DNA of 9,643 nucleotides, taken from assembly GCA_002358875.1 (NCBI GenBank), contig DEPS01000046.1, positions 8,746 through 18,388 of the forward strand, given 5' to 3'. The stretch is from Lachnospiraceae bacterium UBA3386. Lineage in GTDB: Bacteria > Bacillota > Clostridia > Lachnospirales > Lachnospiraceae. The translations under genes were made by a program, and so were the position numbers. This document shows, one piece after another, positions 1 through 5,979 of the stretch. Within the stretch, counting starts at the first letter, position 1, and each line of letters opens with the position of its first letter. The notes under the pieces are model-generated. The model searched no databases. It worked only from the letters and a program-made list of their open reading frames with translations, and was not told the origin of the DNA.

Positions 1-2
1 AG

Positions 3-177
3 GGGGACGGTTCCTCGTTCCACGGGTGAAACAAGGGGACGGTTCCTTGTTCCACAGGTGGACCAGTGGGAAGGTGAAATGGGGACGGTTCCTTGTTCCG
101 GTTTTGGAATGAGGAACCGTCCCCCTGGTCCGCCCGGAAGACCCGGAGTGGAACGAGGAACCGTCCCCTGGTCCGCC
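3..177. repeat. Cluster of five REP-like palindromic repeats
   Basis: The 19-base unit GGGGACGGTTCCTTGTTCC or a one-to-two-base variant occurs forward at 3-21, 35-53 and 81-99, and inverted at 106-124 and 150-168. The inverted copies are each followed by CTGGTCCGCC, so the full unit is close to 29 bases. Related copies appear at 3250-3352 and a cut-off one at 9635-9643. The pattern resembles REP elements spread by Y1-type (RAYT) transposases, but no such transposase lies in the window. There is no gene in 1-313 apart from the upstream region of the ATPase gene. Confidence 0.85.
81..124 (+). repeat. REP hairpin, 19-bp stem
   Basis: Arms 81-99 and 106-124 pair over all 19 positions; the two non-Watson-Crick positions are G-U type in RNA. 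The loop is GGTTTT (100-105). There is no T tract after the stem, so it is a REP-type hairpin rather than a classical terminator, although it could shield transcript ends. Confidence 0.75.
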
Positions 178-194
178 TCGGAATGTAAAATATC

Positions 195-223
195 TTGCCC
201 TAACGCTTTTCCGGCATTATAAT
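195..223 (+). promoter_or_regulatory. Predicted sigma-A promoter for the ATPase operon
   Basis: A perfect -10 box TATAAT (218-223) lies 17 bases after TTGCCC (195-200), which matches four of six bases of the -35 consensus. Transcription should start near 229-232, immediately before the first phased repeat. It would drive the ATPase gene and, since no terminator is visible before it, mobB-moaC. Confidence 0.7.
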
Positions 224-232
224 TGGTATTGA

Positions 233-319
233 AGTTGTGGAAAGTTGTGGAAGATATTTTGAGTTGTGGAAGGTTGTGAAAGAAACAAAAGGCTGTGGAG
301 AGTTGTGGAACGGATGAGA
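233..319 (+). repeat. Three 29-base direct repeats with paired 10-base motifs
   Basis: The motif AGTTGTGGAA begins at 233, 243, 262 and 301 exactly, and in weaker form at 272 (8/10) and 291 (7/10). The spacing is 10, 19, 10, 19, 10, so three 29-base units each hold two abutting motifs and a 9-base spacer of free sequence. The repeats start at the predicted transcription start and end across the ATPase start codon (314). They could be an operator bound on one DNA face or an RNA-level element; the role is unknown. Confidence 0.8.
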
Positions 320-1360
320 AAAAATAATCCCTTTTCCCTTTCTTTCGGGAAGGAACCTGTCAGTTACATTTCCCGTGATTTTCAGAATGATGAAATCCTG
401 GACAGCTTTGATTCGGATAATCCCTCCTATCAGGTCTGCATGATCACGGGAGTAAGAGGATCTGGAAAAACTGTAGCAATGTCTGCCATTGCCAATGAAC
501 TGGCAAGAGACAGGCGGTGGATCGTCGTCAATCTCAATCCGGAGAGGGATATGCTTCATACTTTTGCTGCAGAACTGAGCAATCGGAAAGAGCTGTTCGA
601 ACTCTTCAGGGACGCGAAGATCAATTTGTCTTTTCTGGGACTTGGACTGGAAATCGACGGCGAGCCTCCGGTCACAGATTATGTCGTTGCGCTGCGGAGG
701 ATGCTGGAAAAACTGACAAAAAGCGGGAAGAGGATCCTTATTACGATTGATGAAGTTTCTTTGAATCAGCAGATCTGTGAGTTTGCAAGCCAGTTTCAGA
801 TTTTTATGAGGGAAAACCTCAATGTGTTTCTGATCATGACGGGACTTTATGAGAATATATATGAACTGCAGAATGAAAAGACTCTCACTTTTCTGTTCCG
901 TGCGCCCAAGGTGGAACTAAAGCCTCTGAGCATTCCGCTGATCACTCAGAAATACAGAGAAATATTTGGCATGCAGGAAGAGCAGGCCCTGCAGATGGCC
1001 AAAACTACAATGGGATATCCCTTTGCGTTCCAGGTGCTGGGATATCTCCAGTGGAGAGAGGGAGGCTGCAGGCCGTTGGAGGATTTGCTGCCTCAATTCG
1101 ATACTTACCTCGAGGATTATGTTTACGAAAAAATCTGGAGTGAGCTTTCCAGAAGAGATAAAGAGGCTGCGGCAGCTATGTGCGGGGCTTCTTCCACGAA
1201 GGTGGAGACAATACGGGAGCGGCTCAAAATGACCTCCAACAGCTTTGCTACTTACAAAAAGAGGCTGACGAAAAAGGGGATTATCCAGTCAGTGGACTAC
1301 GGATGGCTTGCCTTTACGCTGCCCAGGTTCAGTGAATTTATTATGCGGCAGGAGGCATAG
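314..1360 (+). CDS. AAA/STAND-like ATPase with C-terminal winged helix
   Basis: This 348-residue protein is a P-loop ATPase of the kind annotated simply as ATP-binding protein in many Firmicutes. It has Walker A GVRGSGKT (residues 46-53), a Walker B strand ILITIDEV (141-148) and an Orc1/Cdc6- or STAND-like all-helical lid. The last ~75 residues look like a winged helix (KVETIRERLKMTSNSFATYKKR), suggesting DNA or protein binding. I chose ATG 314, where the family-like sequence MRKNNPFSLSFGKEP begins. In-frame GTG codons at 266 and 305 lie inside the leader repeats and would only add repeat-coded residues, though GTG 305 has a GGAG upstream and cannot be excluded. The Shine-Dalgarno for ATG 314 is poor. 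Its composition looks more A+T rich than the Moco genes behind it, hinting at separate origin. The cellular role is not known. Confidence 0.85.
   Translation: MRKNNPFSLSFGKEPVSYISRDFQNDEILDSFDSDNPSYQVCMITGVRGSGKTVAMSAIANELARDRRWIVVNLNPERDMLHTFAAELSNRKELFELFRDAKINLSFLGLGLEIDGEPPVTDYVVALRRMLEKLTKSGKRILITIDEVSLNQQICEFASQFQIFMRENLNVFLIMTGLYENIYELQNEKTLTFLFRAPKVELKPLSIPLITQKYREIFGMQEEQALQMAKTTMGYPFAFQVLGYLQWREGGCRPLEDLLPQFDTYLEDYVYEKIWSELSRRDKEAAAAMCGASSTKVETIRERLKMTSNSFATYKKRLTKKGIIQSVDYGWLAFTLPRFSEFIMRQEA
1351..1355 (+). promoter_or_regulatory. Ribosome binding site of mobB-moaC inside the ATPase gene end
   Basis: GGAGG lies in the last codons of the ATPase gene, six bases before ATG 1362. It fixes the mobB-moaC start and implies translational coupling, because the ATPase stop codon (1358-1360) is one base before the ATG. 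Confidence 0.85.
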
Positions 1361-1361
1361 G

Positions 1362-2417
1362 ATGGCAGGAGCAGAAAAAACAGTGCGTTTTGCCGCGGTC
1401 TGCGGCATAAAAAACAGCGGGAAAACGACTCTGATGGAGGGGATCCTCCGCACGCTGGATGCCCGCGGCCTGAAGATGGCAGTGATTAAGCACGACGGGC
1501 ACGAGTTTGAATGCGATATTCCGGGAACGGACAGCTGGCGTTTCGTCGAAGCGGGCGCCTGTGGGGCGGCGGTCTTTTCACGGGGCCAGATCTTCGTGCG
1601 CAAAACAGGGACTTTTCCGGGGACAGACGAAGGGAAGGGAGCGATCGGGATCCTGAATGATCTGGCTTCCATGTTTCCCGAGACGGACGTGATCCTGGCG
1701 GAGGGGCTGAAGGGCCTTCCGGTCCCCAAGGTCGAAGTGGTCCGGAGCGCAGTTTCACAAAAGCCTGCCTCAAACCCGCAAGGCCGTTTTCTGGTCGTCT
1801 CCGACCTTCCTGAAGAGCAGATCGGGGAGAGGACCCTTCCTTTTGACGACCTGGAAGGCATCACGGATGCCATTTTGGAGAATGTAAAAGAATTAAGGGA
1901 ATCAGATCACGTCATTAAATCAGGAAGGACAGATACTTTGGAAAAAGATTTTACCCATTTTGACGAGGGCGGAAGAGCAAGGATGGTCAATGTGGGCGAC
2001 AAGGAAGTGACCACAAGGACCGCTGTGGCGGAGGGGCAGGTGCTTTTGAATCCGCAGACCTTTTCGCTGATCAAAAGCGGGGGAATGAAAAAAGGGGATG
2101 TTCTGGGGGCGGCGCAGATTGCGGGCATCATGGGGGCAAAGAGGACTCCTGACCTGATCCCCATGTGCCACCCGCTCATTCTGGACGGCATCAGGCTTGA
2201 GCTTTCTCTGAATGAAGACGACTGTGCGGTGGATATCAGGGCACAGGTCTCCTGCCAGGGCAGGACCGGTGTCGAGATGGAGGCACTCACAGCGGTCTCG
2301 ACGGCGGCCCTGACTGTCTATGACATGTGCAAGGCGGTTCAGCGGGATATGGAGATCACCGGGATCCGGCTGGTGGAAAAGACCGGCGGCGTACACGGGG
2401 ATTATCTGCGCGGATGA
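1362..2417 (+). CDS. MobB-MoaC fusion, molybdenum cofactor biosynthesis
   Basis: This is a single 351-residue frame with two complete domains. Residues ~5-175 are MobB, a P-loop GTP-binding adaptor that assists MobA in making molybdopterin guanine dinucleotide: Walker A GIKNSGKT (15-22), then KHDGHEFECD and PGTDSWRFVEAGA. Residues ~197-351 are MoaC, cyclic pyranopterin monophosphate synthase, which acts with MoaA at the first pathway step. Its signatures are FTHFDEGGRARMV, IPMCHPL (266-272) and VEMEALTAVSTAALTVYDMC, followed by KA, with the expected catalytic Asp (321) and Lys (324), and KTGGVHGDY near the end. The linker is about 20 residues. MobB and MoaC usually are separate proteins acting at opposite ends of the pathway, so the fusion is notable. 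ATG 1362 is supported by GGAGG six bases upstream. MoaA, MoaD/E, MoeA and a molybdoenzyme are not in the window. Confidence 0.93.
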   Translation: MAGAEKTVRFAAVCGIKNSGKTTLMEGILRTLDARGLKMAVIKHDGHEFECDIPGTDSWRFVEAGACGAAVFSRGQIFVRKTGTFPGTDEGKGAIGILNDLASMFPETDVILAEGLKGLPVPKVEVVRSAVSQKPASNPQGRFLVVSDLPEEQIGERTLPFDDLEGITDAILENVKELRESDHVIKSGRTDTLEKDFTHFDEGGRARMVNVGDKEVTTRTAVAEGQVLLNPQTFSLIKSGGMKKGDVLGAAQIAGIMGAKRTPDLIPMCHPLILDGIRLELSLNEDDCAVDIRAQVSCQGRTGVEMEALTAVSTAALTVYDMCKAVQRDMEITGIRLVEKTGGVHGDYLRG

Positions 2418-2596
2418 TTGAAAAGATGCCTTTTTTGCAATGCCCTGTAATCCCATCTCGCTCCAGCGAAACCTTTTATACTTCCCGTGGGCTGCTGTTT
2501 TCCAATTCTTAGAAGATCAGCCGGACAGGAGAGCAGCCGGGCGAGATTGTGATTGACCGGAAAGAAAAGATGACCGAAGCATCCGGGAGAAAAATT
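2418..2596 (+). other. Spacer before mobA with a foldable segment
   Basis: This 179-base stretch has no gene. It contains a small hairpin TCGC-TCCA-GCGA (2458-2469) and a longer-range stem: GGCTGCT (2490-2496) pairs perfectly with AGCAGCC (2532-2538), and CCC (2484-2486) can pair with GGG (2539-2541) past a three-base bulge. TATACT (2477-2482) resembles a -10 box, but no convincing -35 stands 16-18 bases before it. An RNA leader controlling mobA is possible; I could not match it to the Moco riboswitch. Confidence 0.35.
2585..2589 (+). promoter_or_regulatory. Ribosome binding site that decides the mobA start
   Basis: GGGAG is seven bases before ATG 2597. The upstream in-frame GTG 2549 and ATG 2570 lack an equally placed site, so 2597 is preferred. 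Confidence 0.65.
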
Positions 2597-3295
2597 ATGG
2601 ACAAACGAAATTGCGAAGAAAAGTCCGCGGGCACAGCTGACTGCTGCGCTGTTCTTTTACGGGGCGGAAAAAGCCGCCGCATGGGGACGGATAAGGCACT
2701 GCTGCCGTGGAAGGACGGCAGGACCTTTCTGCAGGCGGTCGCGGAGCAGATGGATATCTTTCCGGAAAAATATCTCTCGGTCAGTGCAGATTACAATGGA
2801 TCGGAGTCCGGGTCCGTCAGCCACGAGGCCGGGTGCTTCTTTGAACATAGTCTGTCTCCTGACTGGATCCTCCTGCCGGACCGGATTGCGGACTGCGGCC
2901 CCATGGGCGGCATCTGGACAGCTTTATCAGCCTGCCGCGCGCAGTGGGCGCTTGTCGCCTCCTGCGATATCCCTGCGGTGCAAAGAGAGCTGTTTTACCT
3001 GCTGTTAAAGGAGCGCGAGGCGGGAGATTATGACATGATCTTTCCTGTGACGCCGGAAGGCAGGATACATTTTACCTGTGCCCTCTATAAAAAGACGGCC
3101 GCGCCGATTCTGGAGCGGCAGATCCGGAAGGGTGATTACCGCCTGCGGAGCCTTTTGCCCCTCTGCAGCAGCAGGTCTGTAGCGGTGGAGGATCCTTCGA
3201 TGGTCAGGATGCTGTCAAATGTCAATACAAAAGAGGAGCTGCAGAGGCTGGAACAGGGGGACGGTTCCTCGTTCCGCTCCTGGTTCTGCCGCTAA
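2597..3295 (+). CDS. mobA: Molybdenum cofactor guanylyltransferase MobA
   Basis: The 232-residue product transfers GMP from GTP to molybdopterin, giving the guanine dinucleotide form of the cofactor in the cytoplasm. It carries the nucleotidyltransferase signature LLRGGKSRRMGTDKALLPW near the N-terminus, GPMGGIWTAL in the middle, and SCDIP, which contains the expected metal-binding Asp. The typical late motif NVNTKEELQRL is also present. After that, the frame enters a REP palindrome, which encodes most of the last dozen or so residues (GDGSSFRSWFCR), a tail not expected in the family. ATG 2597 is chosen from GGGAG at 2585-2589; starts at 2549 or 2570 would add 9-16 residues. It lies downstream of mobB-moaC in the same direction, 179 bases on, so the three activities probably serve one pathway. 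Confidence 0.9.
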   Translation: MDKRNCEEKSAGTADCCAVLLRGGKSRRMGTDKALLPWKDGRTFLQAVAEQMDIFPEKYLSVSADYNGSESGSVSHEAGCFFEHSLSPDWILLPDRIADCGPMGGIWTALSACRAQWALVASCDIPAVQRELFYLLLKEREAGDYDMIFPVTPEGRIHFTCALYKKTAAPILERQIRKGDYRLRSLLPLCSSRSVAVEDPSMVRMLSNVNTKEELQRLEQGDGSSFRSWFCR

Positions 3296-3352
3296 AGGAT
3301 GTACCACGCCACAGACGGACGGATTTTGAACCGGGGAACCGTCCCCTGTTCC
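3250..3352. repeat. REP inverted pair straddling the mobA stop codon
   Basis: The left arm (3250-3275, containing GGGGACGGTTCCTCGTTCC at 3257-3275) and the right arm (3328-3352) are complementary over 18 base pairs with one bulged G, then imperfectly. The mobA stop codon (3293-3295) lies in the 52-base loop. The sequence belongs to the same family as the cluster at 3-177. It also fills the gap before the next gene, for which no other promoter is obvious. Confidence 0.8.
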
Positions 3353-3373
3353 ATATGAGGAAAACTGAAAACG

Positions 3374-4144
3374 ATGCAGAAAAAACAGATATACTGTACC
3401 CAGTGCGGGGCTGTGATCCCGCCGGGAGAGGCAAGGTGCCAATATTGCGGGTCTTCCTACGCGCCTGAGGCGGAAAATGAATATATGCGCAGGCTCGACC
3501 AGGTGCGCAGGGATCTCGAAAAGGTTGGAAACGTCGGGGCGGAGACGTCCAGAACAGAGAGCGGGAGAGTCCGCAGACGCGTGCTGCGGATCCTGGTGAC
3601 TATACTGGTCCTGTCGGCAGCCGTCTACGGTCTTTTCCTGTATCAGCAGAGGAGGGGGAATATCGACAGGCGCAGGGAGTATGCCTGGAGGGCGGAAAAC
3701 CTGCCCGAGCTTGACCGCCTCTATGAGGAAGGTGACTATGAAGCTCTGATGCAGGCCTGGCACAAAGCGCAGGAGGATGGATACTCCCTCTATGACTGGG
3801 AGCATACTGCTTTCTGTGAATTTTATGAGGCGGCCGCCTTCGCCGGGGAAACCCTGCGGATGCGGGAAAAAGGTCTGTTCCAGGAGGACGACGCCGTCAT
3901 GCTCCTGTATGATGAACTGTGCTTCAGGGGACTGACTTTCAGAAAAGGGATTCCATCAGAAGACCAAAAGGCCATCAGGGAGCTGATCAGACCTTTCGAG
4001 GACGATCTTACTGTGATTTTTCATGCTTCCGGGGAGGAGCTTGACGCCTTTGACCAGGAACTGGACAGGTATGGAGGTTATCCGGTTTATGATTCCTGCA
4101 GGGCATATGTTCAGAAGCATCCGGAGATTCTGCGGGAGAAGTGA
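3374..4144 (+). CDS. Zinc-ribbon membrane protein, paralog A
   Basis: This is a 256-residue protein of unknown function. A four-cysteine zinc ribbon (C8-x2-C11, C22-x2-C25) is followed by a charged linker, one transmembrane helix (about residues 70-90, preceded by RVRRRVLR) and an outside helical domain of about 165 residues. By the positive-inside rule the ribbon is cytoplasmic. The outside part starts LDRLYEEGDYEALMQAWHKA, a pattern echoed in the next two genes. The start MQKKQIYCTQC is right for a zinc-ribbon protein, but the Shine-Dalgarno is weak (GAGG, 13 bases away). The gene follows the REP pair after mobA and is followed by a terminator-like hairpin. No enzyme motif is visible; a structural, sensing or scaffold role is possible but unproven. 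Confidence 0.8.
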   Translation: MQKKQIYCTQCGAVIPPGEARCQYCGSSYAPEAENEYMRRLDQVRRDLEKVGNVGAETSRTESGRVRRRVLRILVTILVLSAAVYGLFLYQQRRGNIDRRREYAWRAENLPELDRLYEEGDYEALMQAWHKAQEDGYSLYDWEHTAFCEFYEAAAFAGETLRMREKGLFQEDDAVMLLYDELCFRGLTFRKGIPSEDQKAIRELIRPFEDDLTVIFHASGEELDAFDQELDRYGGYPVYDSCRAYVQKHPEILREK

Positions 4145-4149
4145 TGTTG

Positions 4150-4177
4150 AAAAATCGCGCTGATGCGCCGATTTTTT
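4150..4177 (+). terminator. Terminator-like hairpin after paralog A
   Basis: AAAAATCGCGC (4150-4160) pairs with GCGCCGATTTTT (4165-4176) around a TGAT loop, with one unpaired C, and ends in a T run. The A tract on the left makes it work in either direction in principle. Whether paralog B is then transcribed by readthrough or its own promoter is not clear. Confidence 0.6.
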
Positions 4178-4294
4178 AAACTTGAATCGGTGCCGCTTGC
4201 GTGTCACGCGCTTCGTTGATCCCGTCGTCGTTTTTTGGCTTCATCGAATGCATTGCATTCGAGAAAACGCCTCGGGTGCCTTCGCGCTGATGCG
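4155..4294. repeat. 13-base direct repeat and palindrome in a 169-base spacer
   Basis: TCGCGCTGATGCG occurs at 4155-4167 and again at 4282-4294, 127 bases apart. Between them lie CCGATT/AATCGG (4168-4173, 4185-4190) and a perfect palindrome TCGAATGC-ATT-GCATTCGA (4244-4262). No gene is supported in 4145-4313. The layout could mark a small mobile or intergenic repeat element, but no known family is recognised. Confidence 0.5.
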
Positions 4295-4313
4295 ATGCGG
4301 CAGGAGTAAGAAA

Positions 4314-5288
4314 ATGAAATGTAAAAACTGCGGCGGTGAGATCCGCCTGGAAGATATGTACTGCCCCTACTGCGGAAGTCCAAACGAAGAGGCTCAAAAG
4401 CATGCCCGCGACATGCAGCAGTACAGGCAGGAGTTTCAGAAGACAAAAGAGGATGTCATCGAACGGGCCGGCAGGCAGACAAAGAGGGCGGTCCGCTTTG
4501 CCGCTGCAGCCCTCCTTCTGGCGGCGATCGGCGTAAACATTTTCCTGCAGGTAAGCAGTTATTCCCTGATCCGTTCCATAAAACAGTCTGGTCAGAAAAA
4601 AAATGCCCCTGTGTACAGGGCAAGGATAGAGGAATATCTGGAGGCGGAGGACTATCTGGGGTTTTCCTCTTACTGTTCGAATCTGAATCTCTCCATGTAT
4701 GACCGTCCCTTCGAGGAATATTATGTCACATACCGCGTTGCGACCGCCTATCGCTATGCAGTCACGGAGATCATGCAGCTGATCAATCACAGCCGCTATC
4801 AGGGGGTCGATCACAGTATCAAATATACCTCTGAATATCTGCAGGATTTCTATGAGGCCCTGGATCCGGAAAAATATTCCTATAACAGCAATTATAATAC
4901 TTTGGCCGCGCAGGAGCACCTGGATAAAATGACCCGATCCATCGAGGCCCTGTGCGTCGCCTATCTTTCCATGACGCCCGAGGAGGCACGGAGTCTGGGC
5001 AGCATTTCCAGGGGCAAAAGGATAATTCTGATTGAAGAGGGTCTCAGGCAATACGAGGAAGCCGGGGCACAGGAGGAAGAAACTGCAGCTGCCGGTACTG
5101 TGCAGGCAGCAGAAAGTGTGGAGGCTGAACAGGCGGCGCAGACAGCCGGGACTGCAGACGCAGCACAGACAGCAGAGACAACGGAGGCTGAACAGGCGGC
5201 GCAGACTGCCGGGACTGCAGGTGCAGCGGAGACAGTAGAGACTGAGCAGGCAGCGCAGACAGCGGGAACCGGGCAGCCCGGGGAGTGA
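4314..5288 (+). CDS. Zinc-ribbon membrane protein, paralog B
   Basis: This is a 324-residue protein of unknown function with the same plan as the preceding protein. It has a zinc ribbon (C3-x2-C6, C17-x2-C20), a coiled, charged linker (EEAQKHARDMQQYRQEFQKT), one transmembrane helix (about 59-80) and an outside domain rich in Tyr (YLEAEDYLGFSSY, EEYYVTYRVATAYRYAV). The last ~75 residues are a low-complexity Ala/Gln/Thr/Glu tail with three copies of EQAAQTAGT. ATG 4314 is fixed by AGGAG at 4302-4306, seven bases upstream; an upstream in-frame start at 4182 would put translated intergenic repeat before the ribbon and is rejected. The outside domain shares a faint pattern with both neighbours, so the three probably arose by duplication. 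Confidence 0.82.
   Translation: MKCKNCGGEIRLEDMYCPYCGSPNEEAQKHARDMQQYRQEFQKTKEDVIERAGRQTKRAVRFAAAALLLAAIGVNIFLQVSSYSLIRSIKQSGQKKNAPVYRARIEEYLEAEDYLGFSSYCSNLNLSMYDRPFEEYYVTYRVATAYRYAVTEIMQLINHSRYQGVDHSIKYTSEYLQDFYEALDPEKYSYNSNYNTLAAQEHLDKMTRSIEALCVAYLSMTPEEARSLGSISRGKRIILIEEGLRQYEEAGAQEEETAAAGTVQAAESVEAEQAAQTAGTADAAQTAETTEAEQAAQTAGTAGAAETVETEQAAQTAGTGQPGE
5121..5270 (+). repeat. In-gene repeats coding the Ala/Gln/Thr tail
   Basis: A near-identical block beginning GAGGCTGAACAGGCGGCGCA starts at 5121 and 5184, with a more diverged third copy at 5238. The spacing is 63 and 54 bases (21 and 18 codons), so the frame is kept. Such tails can vary in copy number and often act as flexible spacers outside the membrane. 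Confidence 0.8.
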
Positions 5289-5352
5289 TCCCGGGTCTTG
5301 CAGCGAGAGCTTTGCGAATGCGGGGCAATCAATGGGTTGGTTTTTGCTACAG

Positions 5353-5385
5353 GGATTCACAAAAGGGCAAGCTGTTTGTGAATCC
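5353..5385 (+). promoter_or_regulatory. Perfect 11-bp stem-loop in the leader of the small membrane protein
   Basis: GGATTCACAAA (5353-5363) pairs perfectly with TTTGTGAATCC (5375-5385) around an 11-base loop. It stands ten bases before GGAGG (5395-5399), the ribosome site of the next gene. No run of T follows, so transcription termination is unlikely; RNA stability, processing or translation control are possible. The rest of the 117-base spacer shows nothing I recognise. Confidence 0.5.
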
Positions 5386-5405
5386 GTTTCAGCGGGAGGA
5401 GCTGT

Positions 5406-5822
5406 ATGCGTAAAAAAGGACGTTTTTCTATTCTCAATCTTCTTATCATTCTGCTCAGCATTATTCTGGCCTGTTCGATCATGATCACGATCTTTGTCTT
5501 CAGGGACTCCGGTTCAAACTATTTTTTCAGCGAGTCTTCGCTTTATTATTCCCTGAAGGACAGGGAGTACTCTGCCCTTGCGCGCAGGTACTATGATAAT
5601 TATATCGGGAATGAAGAGGACCCCCGCGCGAAAAATGTGAAAGAATATTACGCGGTGGGAGAATATTTTGAGAAGGCATTTTTTGCAAATGCCTGGAAAA
5701 AGGCACAGGATCCAGTCCTGGAGGAAAGGTACCGGCGCCAGATGGAGGAGATTGAACCGCAGATGGGGGAGTTTTCCGGTGAAAAGAAGCAGATTCTGAA
5801 GCTGTTTCCGGACCTGGAATGA
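5406..5822 (+). CDS. Small single-pass membrane protein, paralog C
   Basis: This is a 138-residue protein of unknown function. It has a short basic N-terminus (MRKKGRF), one long hydrophobic helix (about residues 8-32) and an outside domain of about 105 residues that is highly charged and Tyr-rich: SLKDREYSALARRYYDNY, then VKEYYAVGEYFEKAFFANAW. It lacks the zinc ribbon of the two preceding genes, but the outside segment follows the same order of features (acidic-Tyr, a helix, then a Tyr/Phe/Glu-rich helix). The hydrophobic segment could also be an uncleaved signal; no lipobox with Cys at a usual position is convincing. GGAGG six bases upstream supports ATG 5406. It is likely the last member of a three-gene set. 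Confidence 0.78.
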   Translation: MRKKGRFSILNLLIILLSIILACSIMITIFVFRDSGSNYFFSESSLYYSLKDREYSALARRYYDNYIGNEEDPRAKNVKEYYAVGEYFEKAFFANAWKKAQDPVLEERYRRQMEEIEPQMGEFSGEKKQILKLFPDLE

Positions 5823-5979
5823 ATCCGGTTTAATCATTTCATATGAAACACGGGGGATGCGTTAAGTCCATTAGACCCAAAAAGTCTGTATGTCAGTATT
5901 CCGGCCGGGAAGACCGCCGGAACAGAGGAAAAATATCGGCAAAAAAAACACCGTAATAGAGAGAAAGGCAGAACAGGAT
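5823..5979 (+). other. Spacer with a GC-rich hairpin before the acetyltransferase
   Basis: No gene is seen in this 157-base gap. TTCCGGC (5899-5905) and GCCGGAA (5916-5922) form a perfect 7-bp stem with a 10-base loop, followed by an A-rich stretch. On the + strand no T tract follows. AAAGG (5964-5968), 11 bases before ATG 5980, is the probable ribosome site. A promoter is not evident. Confidence 0.35.

Noticed and set aside
233..319. CRISPR array or DnaA-box/iteron origin
   Set aside because: Spacers are only 9 bases and repeats 10 or 20, too short for CRISPR. TTCCACAA does not match the DnaA box TTATNCACA, and there is no replication gene nearby.
2418..2596. Moco riboswitch
   Set aside because: I cannot find its consensus by eye; only generic stems are visible, so it is reported as a foldable spacer.
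4176..5360. 394-codon open frame on the - strand
   Set aside because: It mirrors paralog B, is Leu/Cys-rich because it reads the Ala/Gln repeat backwards, and has no ribosome site or recognisable domain; the + strand protein has clear zinc-ribbon and membrane features.
5890..5979. Earlier ATG for the acetyltransferase
   Set aside because: It would read through the 5899-5922 hairpin, has no ribosome site and adds 30 residues not expected in the Maa/LacA family.
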